From NCBI GenBank assembly GCA_009925965.1, contig RFPW01000115.1, positions 1-6,992 on the forward strand: a DNA stretch of 6,992 bases. Direction: 5' to 3'. A program made the translations under genes and the position numbers. This DNA comes from Betaproteobacteria bacterium. Lineage in GTDB: Bacteria; Pseudomonadota; Gammaproteobacteria; Burkholderiales; Burkholderiaceae_E. Below the pieces are notes generated by a model. That model was not told the DNA's origin. It made no database searches and was given only the letters and a program-made list of their open reading frames with translations. Within the stretch, counting starts at the first letter, position 1; every line of letters begins with the position of its first letter. Below, one piece after another: positions 1-6,046 of the stretch.

Positions 1-87
1 GGTCTTTGACTCTTTCCAGGCGAGCCCGCCAATCAAGATCATTCCAACCAAAGAAATGATCAGGACAGAAACTTTTTGACTTTTCAC
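1..87 (-). CDS. N-terminus of an unrecognised exported or membrane-anchored protein (partial)
   Basis: On the minus strand a frame opens with GTG at 85-87 and stays open for 29 codons to the left edge. The peptide starts with a basic stretch (KSQK, residues 2-5), then an uncharged hydrophobic stretch (about residues 6-24, VSVLIISLVG through GGLAW), then charged residues (KESK). This is the profile of a signal peptide or single N-terminal membrane anchor. No cysteine is present, so there is no lipobox so far. A GGTGAG sequence lies just upstream but only 3 bases from the GTG. An in-frame TTG five codons upstream is an alternative start, and an in-frame TAA lies just beyond it. The gene would diverge from the aminotransferase. 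The family cannot be named from 29 residues, and a chance open frame cannot be excluded. Confidence 0.45.
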   Translation of the reverse strand, partial: MKSQKVSVLIISLVGMILIGGLAWKESKT

Positions 88-134
88 AAACTCACCAAAA
101 GACAACCTGAATTAACCCGATAGCATAGTGAATC

Positions 135-1355
135 TTGGATCAAAACAGCGAATTAATGCAGCTCGAATTGTCCCAATTTCCTGTAGCCACGGCCCGGCCT
201 GAAGTGCGGGCTCTGAGCGAAAGCCGGATTCGCCAGGTCGCCAATGCGGCCATGGGGCGGGAAGATGTACTTCCGTTCTGGTTTGGCGAGCCGGATGGGG
301 TCACGCCCTTGGCCATCCGGGAAGCGGCCAAACAATCCCTCGATGCGGGCGACACCTTTTATGGTCCGACATTAGGTTTGCCGGCATTACGAGAATCGCT
401 TGCGGGCTACCTCAGCCGGTTGCACCGTCCGGTCGATGTCGCTCGTATTGCGATTACCAACTCAGGCGTCAACGGACTGATGCTGGCGTGCCAGGCGATC
501 CTGTCGCCGGGCGATCGGGTGGTGGCGGTCGTGCCACTTTGGCCAAATCTAGTCGAAATTCCGGTGATTCTGGGTGCGGTTGTTGATCGGGTGGCCCTCT
601 CGCTGAACCCGCAAAGTCAACGCTGGCATCTCGATCTGGATGCTTTGCTGGCGCGCCTTACGCCCGGCACTCGGGCGGTACTGATCAATTCGCCCAACAA
701 CCCCACGGGATGGGTCATGAGCGCCGAGGATCAAGCAAGGCTTCTGGCTCATTGCCGTCACCACAGAATCTGGATTTTGTCCGACGAAGCCTACGAACGG
801 CTCGTTTTCCAACCGACCGATTCAACCAGTGCGCCGTCCATGCTGGACATTGCGCACCCTGACGACGCCCTGATCGTGGCAAACACGTTTTCAAAGACCT
901 GGCAGATGACCGGGTGGCGCCTTGGTTGGCTTGTAACGCCGTTAGAACTCATCGGCGACCTCGGAAAGCTCATCGAATTTAATACCTCCTGCGCACCAAC
1001 CTTCATCCAGAAAGCAGGGGTCGTCGCCATCGAGACCGGTGAGCCCGACCTGGCGGCCTTCAGGCAACGGTTGATTGCGGGTCGCGAAACGCTTTTGACC
1101 GCATTGCAAGCGATCCCCGGCATCACCGCCGGGATTCCGGATGGTGCGATGTACGCATTCTTCAAGTTGGAGGGCACGCACGACAGCGTGGCCTTGGCTC
1201 AGGCCCTGGTCCAGACTGTTGGACTTGGGCTCGCCCCTGGGTCTGCCTTTGGCCCTGAAGGAGAGGGCTGGCTGCGCTGGTGTTTTGCCCGCCCGCCCGC
1301 CTTACTGCTTGACGGCGTCAGGCGTCTAAAAAAGAGCATCGCTCGAGAGGCGTGA
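135..1355 (+). CDS. PLP-dependent aminotransferase, class I/II (fold type I)
   Basis: Predicted cytoplasmic enzyme that moves an amino group between an amino acid and a 2-oxo acid using pyridoxal phosphate. The 406-residue length is typical of the family. The active site looks intact: the FYGPTLGLPALRE segment near residues 75-87, the NNPTG motif at 188-192 with cofactor-binding Asn189, SDEAYE at 216-221 with Asp217 and Tyr220, and SKTWQMTGWRLGW at 253-265 with the Schiff-base Lys254 and Arg262. Arg381 in WLRWCFA is the likely substrate-carboxylate arginine. The first start is TTG at 135; the first ATG in frame is at 156 (Met8). Neither has a good ribosome-binding site, so the start is uncertain by seven residues. 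The gene ends 17 bases from the converging methyltransferase, with no convincing terminator between them. Substrate specificity cannot be read from the motifs. The family call is near certain, the exact reaction unknown. Confidence 0.93.
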   Translation: MDQNSELMQLELSQFPVATARPEVRALSESRIRQVANAAMGREDVLPFWFGEPDGVTPLAIREAAKQSLDAGDTFYGPTLGLPALRESLAGYLSRLHRPVDVARIAITNSGVNGLMLACQAILSPGDRVVAVVPLWPNLVEIPVILGAVVDRVALSLNPQSQRWHLDLDALLARLTPGTRAVLINSPNNPTGWVMSAEDQARLLAHCRHHRIWILSDEAYERLVFQPTDSTSAPSMLDIAHPDDALIVANTFSKTWQMTGWRLGWLVTPLELIGDLGKLIEFNTSCAPTFIQKAGVVAIETGEPDLAAFRQRLIAGRETLLTALQAIPGITAGIPDGAMYAFFKLEGTHDSVALAQALVQTVGLGLAPGSAFGPEGEGWLRWCFARPPALLLDGVRRLKKSIAREA

Positions 1356-1372
1356 TCCTCAAGCACTGACCG

Positions 1373-2182
1373 CTAAGGCTCCCCCATGTCCCGGCTTGTT
1401 GGCGGGACGACCACGGCGCGTCCGACCGTCGCCTTGCTAGTGCGCTTCCAGGCGGGTCCGATCATCCGCATGCCCTTGACGCGTTTTACCGCGGCCAAAA
1501 AGTAGACAGCACCACAGATCGGCCACCATCGGTCACCCGCTTTTTCGAGGAATGCAGTTCTCGCCAGCCACTGATCAGAGCGACATGGGGGCGCGTAGCA
1601 GCCAAACCGACCGCGGTCGAGTTCAAATGACAACAACTTGAACCAATCGCGCAGGCGAGGAACGCTCAGCATCCGGCATGGCCGCGGCACGTAGTCCGGT
1701 AAGACCCCGCGGGCGAGACCTTGGCGCATTCCCCAAAGACTGACAGGATTAAAACCCGAGATCACGAGCCGACCTTCGGCTCGCAAGACCCGGTCAACCT
1801 CTCTCAGGATCTGGTGAGGATCCTCTGCGAATTCGAGCAAATGAGGCAGAACCACCAGATCCAGCGAGCCCGTTTCAAAGGGCAATTCTTCGGGGCGCTC
1901 GATCCGGACGGCACCTTCGCAGTACGACTGCATCGGGTTCATGACCGCCGACTCTGGGGACGGAGCACAAAAAACCCGAAGTGGCATCCGGCTCTCGCGC
2001 AAGGCCGGCAAAGGGGCTAAGCCAATCTGAACAGCGTGAAATCCGAAAAAGTCACAGACTGTTCGGTCATACTGTGCCTGCTGCCATTGCAACACGTAGC
2101 GCCCCGGCGGGGACCCCAACCACTCCGTCCAAGCGCTCAGCTTGTCTTGAACCGGCTCTACGTTCACTTGTTGTTCCGACAT
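1373..2182 (-). CDS. Class I SAM-dependent methyltransferase, YafS-like
   Basis: A 269-residue protein with the C-terminal half of a Methyltransf_11-type Rossmann fold. Residues 106-145 hold the post-motif I region: SLDLVVLPHLLEFAEDPHQI, then LREVDRVLRAEGRLVISGFNP. This matches the conserved methyltransferase found beside mltD, gloB, rnhA and dnaQ in gammaproteobacteria (YafS in E. coli, recalled from memory). The usual glycine-rich motif I is not obvious. The region where it should lie (about residues 48-75) reads as IGLAPLPALRESRM and lacks a GxGxG pattern, which may be normal for this family or may mean weakened SAM binding. There are no signal peptide or membrane segments. The start is ATG at 2180-2182 with a weak upstream GGAT. 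It diverges from mltD and converges on the aminotransferase. Substrate unknown; a small-molecule or protein target is possible. Confidence 0.85.
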   Translation of the reverse strand: MSEQQVNVEPVQDKLSAWTEWLGSPPGRYVLQWQQAQYDRTVCDFFGFHAVQIGLAPLPALRESRMPLRVFCAPSPESAVMNPMQSYCEGAVRIERPEELPFETGSLDLVVLPHLLEFAEDPHQILREVDRVLRAEGRLVISGFNPVSLWGMRQGLARGVLPDYVPRPCRMLSVPRLRDWFKLLSFELDRGRFGCYAPPCRSDQWLARTAFLEKAGDRWWPICGAVYFLAAVKRVKGMRMIGPAWKRTSKATVGRAVVVPPTSRDMGEP

Positions 2183-2300
2183 CGCGTTAGCATCCGGTCA
2201 CCGCAGCCTGCAGGATACGCTTGATGAGACAGTTTTTGACCCAGAGCACGCCCGTGAGCCGACTGAGCTACTTCGTCGCCGCCATCCTGTCACAACGCTA
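2183..2300. promoter_or_regulatory. Divergent intergenic region between the methyltransferase and mltD
   Basis: These 118 bases separate two divergent genes and so should hold promoters for both. I could not assign either promoter with confidence. A TTGACC at 2236-2241 resembles a -35 box on the plus strand but has no good -10 box at the right spacing. On the minus strand a TATCCT near 2213-2218 could be a -10 box, but its -35 partner is poor. Much of the region is occupied by the possible leader ORF. In related genomes gloB commonly sits here. Confidence 0.5.
2212..2215 (+). promoter_or_regulatory. Ribosome-binding site for the leader ORF
   Basis: AGGA lies 8 bases before the ATG at 2224, a good Shine-Dalgarno spacing. 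The mltD ATG at 2301 has no comparable purine-rich sequence (its upstream bases read CCTGTCACAACGCTA). This contrast is the main reason to take the leader ORF seriously. Confidence 0.4.
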
Positions 2301-2301
2301 A
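2224..2301 (+). CDS. Possible 25-codon leader ORF overlapping the mltD start
   Basis: An ATG at 2224 opens a 25-codon frame that begins MRQFLTQSTP and ends AAILSQR. Its TAA stop (2299-2301) shares its last base with the mltD ATG, giving a TAATG junction. A reasonable AGGA ribosome-binding site precedes it, while mltD has none of its own, so translation of mltD may depend on ribosomes finishing this ORF. I recognise no family. It is unlikely to be a functional protein by sequence; it could be a coupling leader, the remnant of a lost upstream gene, or chance. An in-frame TAG at 2188-2190 shows it does not extend far upstream. Confidence 0.35.
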   Translation: MRQFLTQSTPVSRLSYFVAAILSQR

Positions 2302-4262
2302 TGCGGCGCTGGATCTGGATCCTCTTCGTGTTTGCGCAACTCGCTAACGCGCAAGGGACTGCCGACCAACTAACCGAGACACCCCCCCCCCAGATTGTCA
2401 CGCCGGGCGTAGAGCGATCGTCCGAACCCGGCACTGCCGAACCAGGAGGGAAAGAAGCCGTCGCCCGCGACGCTGAGAATTTTCTTGATCCGAAGACCAT
2501 AACCCAGCCAGCCCCATCGACAGCAACGGCCTCTGCAACACCGACAACACCAGCGCCGTATCGGGACCTATGGGATCGGATTCGTGCGGGATACAGGCTC
2601 CCAGACCTCAACAGCCCGCTAGTGGCCAACTATGAGCGCTTATACCTGTCTCGCCCGGACGGCCTCAAGCGCATGTTTGAGCGCGGCGGACGCTACTTGT
2701 TTTTTATTGTTGAAGAGATCGAACGGCGTGGGTTACCCAGCGAACTTGCGCTGCTACCGTTTGTAGAAAGCGCGATGAATCCGGTCGCACTGTCATCGGC
2801 CAAAGCGGCCGGGCTTTGGCAGTTCATCCCATCGACAGGAAGGAATTACGACCTCTCCCAGAACTGGTGGGTCGACCAGCGTCGAGACGTTTTGCAGTCC
2901 ACCAATGCCGCTCTGGGTTATCTCACCCGAATCTACGAAATGCAGGGCAATGACTGGTTTCTGGCTCTAGCCTCTTATAACTGGGGCGAAGGGGCAGTCC
3001 AGCGAGCCATGCGCAAGAATGCGACGCGTGGGCGTCCGACGGATTACCTGTCACTCGACATGCCCAACGAAACTCGGCACTACGTTCCCAAACTGATGGC
3101 ATTGCGCAATATCGTGGCGCGTGCCCAAGCCACCGGATTTGAGCTGCCCGGCATCCCGAACGAGCCCTATTTTGCAACCCTCGAAAAGCTTCGACCGATT
3201 GATCTGAGCCTCGCGGCCCGTTTCGCCGGCATGACGGTCGAAGAGTTTCTTGCGCTCAATCCTGCCCACAATCGCCCAGTGATTACGGCGAGTCGCAACA
3301 ACGTCATCATCTTGCCCACGGAGCGGGTTCAGCGCTTTTTGGAGGCGATGGACCAGCACGCGAGTGCGCGCAAACCGCTGGCCTCTTGGCAACCCCTGAC
3401 GATTCGCCCGGGTGAAACCATCGATGCGGTTGCACATCGATCGGGTCTGAGTGGTGGCGAATTACGCCGCGCCAACGGCCTGAATACCCAAGCCCGCCTG
3501 CTTCCGGGAACCCGAATCCTCGCGCCGCAGAAGGAAGTCCAGGATGAGACCCTGGTTGAGCAGTTCATCGCACCTCGAGTCTACGAATTGGTGGATACGC
3601 CTGCCCAACGCCACTTGGTGGGTCGGCAAGAGAATATGCAATCGATCGCCAATCGATACGGTATCACCATCGCCGCGCTACGGGCCTGGAACGGACTGCG
3701 CGACACTGCCCGACGCGGGATGCGCCTCATCGTTCGGCCCGCTCAATCGCAAACGGTGGTGACGACCGAGAATGGCGACCGTCAGGTGATCAAAGTCGCC
3801 CTCGCGGAGCCCGACCCGCCACCGCCCGTCACGCAGTCAAGCACCAAACCATCACCGACTACCCCGATCGCGCCTTCGGTATCCGCCAAAGCGCCGACAA
3901 ACCCGGTTGCTGCGCCAGCGATGGGCCCGCTTCGAACGGCGGCGGTTTCGAGCACGGCAGCACCGGTCCGACAAGAACTGCCGCGAACTCAGTCGACCCA
4001 GACCCGACCCCAGTCCGCTCCACCGCCCAAATCGGAGCGCGCGCCGGAGCCCAAGCGAGAATCAAGCGTCAAAGGGCGATCCGTCCAAGCACCAACACCT
4101 CCAGCAAAGGGCCGGCCAGCGAAGGCCGAGAATTCGCGGGAACAGCGGCGCACCGGCCAACGAGAGTCCTCCAAAGCGCCCGCCCCCACTAAGGCGGCCG
4201 AACAAAAGGGCGCCCGCAAATCCACCCCTGCTCCACGCGACCGCCCCACACGTCAGCGCTAA
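2301..4262 (+). CDS. mltD: MltD-type membrane-bound/periplasmic lytic murein transglycosylase with LysM domains
   Basis: Predicted to cleave the glycosidic bond between MurNAc and GlcNAc in peptidoglycan, releasing 1,6-anhydro-MurNAc ends, in the periplasm. A signal peptide (residues 1-17, MRRWIWILFVFAQLANA) ends in a good signal peptidase I site. A Pro/Thr-rich linker follows (about 19-86). The SLT catalytic domain spans about 105-260, with likely catalytic Glu156 in LLPFVESAMNP, then GLWQFIPSTGRNY (171-183) and ALASYNWGEGAV (222-233). Residues about 296-339 are a degenerate LysM-like module, followed by LysM domains at about 364-408 and 436-480. A 150-residue Pro/Ala/Lys/Arg-rich tail (about 500-653) looks disordered and basic. 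E. coli MltD is about 450 residues and a lipoprotein; this one is 653 and contains no cysteine. A C10 run lies in codons 28-31. It probably heads the operon with fabI, 31 bases downstream. Confidence 0.93.
   Translation: MRRWIWILFVFAQLANAQGTADQLTETPPPQIVTPGVERSSEPGTAEPGGKEAVARDAENFLDPKTITQPAPSTATASATPTTPAPYRDLWDRIRAGYRLPDLNSPLVANYERLYLSRPDGLKRMFERGGRYLFFIVEEIERRGLPSELALLPFVESAMNPVALSSAKAAGLWQFIPSTGRNYDLSQNWWVDQRRDVLQSTNAALGYLTRIYEMQGNDWFLALASYNWGEGAVQRAMRKNATRGRPTDYLSLDMPNETRHYVPKLMALRNIVARAQATGFELPGIPNEPYFATLEKLRPIDLSLAARFAGMTVEEFLALNPAHNRPVITASRNNVIILPTERVQRFLEAMDQHASARKPLASWQPLTIRPGETIDAVAHRSGLSGGELRRANGLNTQARLLPGTRILAPQKEVQDETLVEQFIAPRVYELVDTPAQRHLVGRQENMQSIANRYGITIAALRAWNGLRDTARRGMRLIVRPAQSQTVVTTENGDRQVIKVALAEPDPPPPVTQSSTKPSPTTPIAPSVSAKAPTNPVAAPAMGPLRTAAVSSTAAPVRQELPRTQSTQTRPQSAPPPKSERAPEPKRESSVKGRSVQAPTPPAKGRPAKAENSREQRRTGQRESSKAPAPTKAAEQKGARKSTPAPRDRPTRQR
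2382..2391 (+). repeat. Homopolymeric C10 tract within mltD
   Basis: Ten consecutive C residues encode Pro28-Pro30 and the first base of Gln31 in the linker just after the signal peptide. Reading on from the tract by hand, losing one C reaches a TAG within about ten codons, and gaining one C also reaches a stop (TGA) well before the catalytic domain. Tracts of this length are prone to slipped-strand mispairing. Whether the length varies here cannot be seen from one sequence. Confidence 0.9.
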
Positions 4263-4293
4263 TCACCTCATTCCTTACTTCAACTGAGACATC

Positions 4294-5106
4294 ATGGGTT
4301 TTCTTGCCGGCAAACGCATCCTGATCACAGGAATGCTTTCGAACCGATCGATCGCCTACGGAATTGCAAGAGCCTGCCACCGCGAGGGGGCTGAACTGGC
4401 ATTCACCTATCAGAGCGAACGGTTTCAGGAGCGAATCGCGGGGCTCGCCGCCGACTTTGGTTCGACGATCACCCTGCCCTGCGATGTCGCCGAAGACGCT
4501 CAAATCGACCACCTCTACGAGGCGCTGGCAAAGCATTGGTCCGATGGATTTGATGGGTTGGTACACGCCATCGCATTTGCACCTCGAGAAGCAATTGCCG
4601 GCGAATTCCTCGCAGGAGCCACGCGCGAGTCGTTTCGGATCGCCCATGACATTTCCGCTTACAGCTTCGTCGCGTTGGCCCGAGGTGCACTTCCCGCGAT
4701 GCAGGGCAGACGCGGCGCCATGCTCACGCTGTCGTATCTGGGGGCAGTCCGAATGGTCCCCAACTACAACACCATGGGGCTAGCGAAAGCCTCGCTCGAG
4801 GCCTCAGTCAGGTATCTGGCCGAAGCGGTTGGACCTCAGGGAATCCGCGTCAATGGCATCTCGGCCGGCCCGATCCGCACCCTTGCCGCCAGCGGAATCA
4901 AAGGCTTTTCCGGCATTTTGGATGTGGTTGCTAAAAATGCACCGTTACGCCGCAACGTCACCTCGGAAGAAGTGGGCAACGTTGCCGCCTTCCTGCTGTC
5001 TGATCTCGCGGGCGGAGTCACCGCCGAAATCACCTACGTTGATGCCGGTTTCTCCACCTCGATGGGGAGCGCCATTGGCGCCAACTTGCCGCCAGAATTG
5101 ACCTAA
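4294..5106 (+). CDS. fabI: Enoyl-[acyl-carrier-protein] reductase (NADH), FabI
   Basis: Catalyses the last step of each fatty acid elongation cycle, reducing trans-2-enoyl-ACP with NAD(P)H in the cytoplasm. The protein is 270 residues (E. coli 262) and aligns along its whole length with E. coli FabI, for example MGFLAGKRILITG at the start, SIAYGIA at 19-25, CDVAEDA at 63-69, RIAHDISAYSFVA at 115-127 and SAGPIRTLAASGIK near 195-208. The active site is complete: Tyr148 (SYLG) and the Tyr158-x6-Lys165 pair in YNTMGLAK. The loop that reads HSIGFAP in E. coli is HAIAFAP here (91-97), changing the positions of E. coli Ser91 and Gly93. The ATG at 4294 has a modest GAGA sequence 4 bases upstream. No terminator separates it from mltD, and the next gene starts 2 bases after its stop. 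Identity is near certain. Confidence 0.97.
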   Translation: MGFLAGKRILITGMLSNRSIAYGIARACHREGAELAFTYQSERFQERIAGLAADFGSTITLPCDVAEDAQIDHLYEALAKHWSDGFDGLVHAIAFAPREAIAGEFLAGATRESFRIAHDISAYSFVALARGALPAMQGRRGAMLTLSYLGAVRMVPNYNTMGLAKASLEASVRYLAEAVGPQGIRVNGISAGPIRTLAASGIKGFSGILDVVAKNAPLRRNVTSEEVGNVAAFLLSDLAGGVTAEITYVDAGFSTSMGSAIGANLPPELT

Positions 5107-5108
5107 AA

Positions 5109-5318
5109 GTGACCAAGATGCAAGACACACTCGCCCCGCAACGCACCCGCCGCCCCACTATTCCGCTGCTGGTATCGGCGATCCTGCTGACGACCCTTTC
5201 CGGCTGCAGTGTTCTGGCAGCCCCTTGCCGGATTTCGGCTGCGGTCGTTAAGACAGTCCCTGTGGTTGGCAAGGCGGTGGCCGTCCCACTGGATGCGTGC
5301 GCGGACATCATCGACTGA
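5109..5318 (+). CDS. Small lipoprotein, resembles DUF6726-type proteins
   Basis: A 69-residue protein with a basic N-terminus (RTRR at 12-15), a hydrophobic stretch (about 17-30) and a lipobox LSGC with lipidated Cys33. The mature part is only 37 residues: it starts CSVLAAPC, continues with the hydrophobic VVKTVPVVGKAVAVPLD and ends CADIID. Ser at +2 favours outer-membrane sorting by the Lol pathway if E. coli rules hold. Cys40 and Cys64 could form a disulfide. I recall similar small proteins in Pseudomonas named DUF6726, but this match is from memory. The first start is GTG at 5109, two bases after fabI; ATG at 5118 (Met4) is the alternative, and neither has a strong ribosome-binding site. 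Its stop overlaps the ATPase start (TGATG), suggesting translational coupling. Function unknown. Confidence 0.8.
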   Translation: MTKMQDTLAPQRTRRPTIPLLVSAILLTTLSGCSVLAAPCRISAAVVKTVPVVGKAVAVPLDACADIID

Positions 5319-6046
5319 TGACGGCGACGCCACGGGGCGACTTTGCGCTGGTCGTTCGCGGCGTCGGCCGACTGCACCGTGGCGCGCGAGCAGGGCAAAA
5401 CGATCGCTGGGTACTTCGCGAGATCGACCTCGAGGTCAGCTGCGGTGAGTGCGTCGCAATCGTTGGGGAATCTGGCGTCGGCAAATCCACGCTGATGCAT
5501 CTCATCGCTGGACTCGACCGCCCAGACGCGGGGTCGATCGAACTCCGGGATGGCGATCGAATGATCCGGATCGATCAACTGGAAACCGATGCGGCCGCAC
5601 GCCTGCGGGGGCGTCTGATCGGATTCGTTTTCCAGGCCTTCCACCTGATTCCACATCTCGATGTTCAACAGAACATTGCCCTGCCCCACCTGCTTGGTGG
5701 CGGCAATGAGCGGGCCGCAAAGCTTGCAGCTGAGGATCTTCTGAGCCGACTTGGGTTGGGCGACCGGCTGCGAGCGCTTCCAGGTGAGCTTTCGGGCGGC
5801 GAGCAACAGCGCGTTGCACTCGCCCGGGCGCTCATTCATCGACCGCAAATCATTCTGGCCGACGAGCCCACCGGCAACCTGGATCCCCATTCGGCCGAAC
5901 GTGCGCTGACCTTGTTGCGTGCCGAAGCCCGCGCGGTTGGGTCATCGATTCTCATGGTCACTCATTCGACCCAGGCGGCGGCAGGCGCCGACCGTACACT
6001 CCGGCTGGAGCCCGATCGACTGGTTGATCAAACCACTCGCCGATGA
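5318..6046 (+). CDS. ABC transporter ATP-binding protein, LolD/MacB/YbbA group
   Basis: A 242-residue nucleotide-binding subunit that powers a membrane partner by ATP hydrolysis on the cytoplasmic face. All motifs are present: Walker A GESGVGKST (50-58), Q-loop Gln106 in FVFQAFHLIPHL, signature LSGGEQQR (158-165), Walker B IILADEP (178-184) with catalytic Glu183, TGNLDP after it, and switch His216 in VTHS. The FVFQAFHL and LSGGEQQR wording is typical of the LolD/MacB/YbbA group, which works with FtsX-like permeases by mechanotransmission rather than classical transport. The ATG at 5318 was chosen because it overlaps the previous stop; an upstream GTG at 5297 in frame would add only seven residues read from inside the lipoprotein gene. 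Its stop overlaps the permease ATG. I do not assign lolD because a single downstream permease with YbbP/AttF-like alternatives fits as well. Confidence 0.95.
   Translation: MTATPRGDFALVVRGVGRLHRGARAGQNDRWVLREIDLEVSCGECVAIVGESGVGKSTLMHLIAGLDRPDAGSIELRDGDRMIRIDQLETDAAARLRGRLIGFVFQAFHLIPHLDVQQNIALPHLLGGGNERAAKLAAEDLLSRLGLGDRLRALPGELSGGEQQRVALARALIHRPQIILADEPTGNLDPHSAERALTLLRAEARAVGSSILMVTHSTQAAAGADRTLRLEPDRLVDQTTRR

Noticed and set aside
76..126. TTGACT at 76-81 as a -35 box for the aminotransferase
   Set aside because: No acceptable -10 box lies 16-18 bases downstream; the nearest candidate, TAGCAT at 121-126, is far too distant.
1336..1372. Possible terminator between the aminotransferase and the methyltransferase
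   Set aside because: Only 4-bp stems (GAGC/GCTC and GAGG/CCTC) can be drawn, partly inside the coding region, and no T-run follows on either strand.
2198..2629. Minus-strand 143-codon frame across the divergent region and the mltD 5' end
   Set aside because: It is antisense to the mltD signal peptide and linker, Ser/Gly/Arg-rich and without motifs. The methyltransferase start at 2182 is better supported.
3907..4287. Plus-strand 126-codon frame overlapping the mltD tail and running past its stop
   Set aside because: It is a frame-shifted reading of the low-complexity tail, very rich in Arg and Pro, with no ribosome-binding site and no domain.
5030..5890. Long minus-strand open frame (286 codons) across fabI, the lipoprotein and the ATPase genes
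   Set aside because: It lies antisense to three well-identified genes, its translation shows no recognisable motif, and long antisense frames are common in GC-rich DNA.
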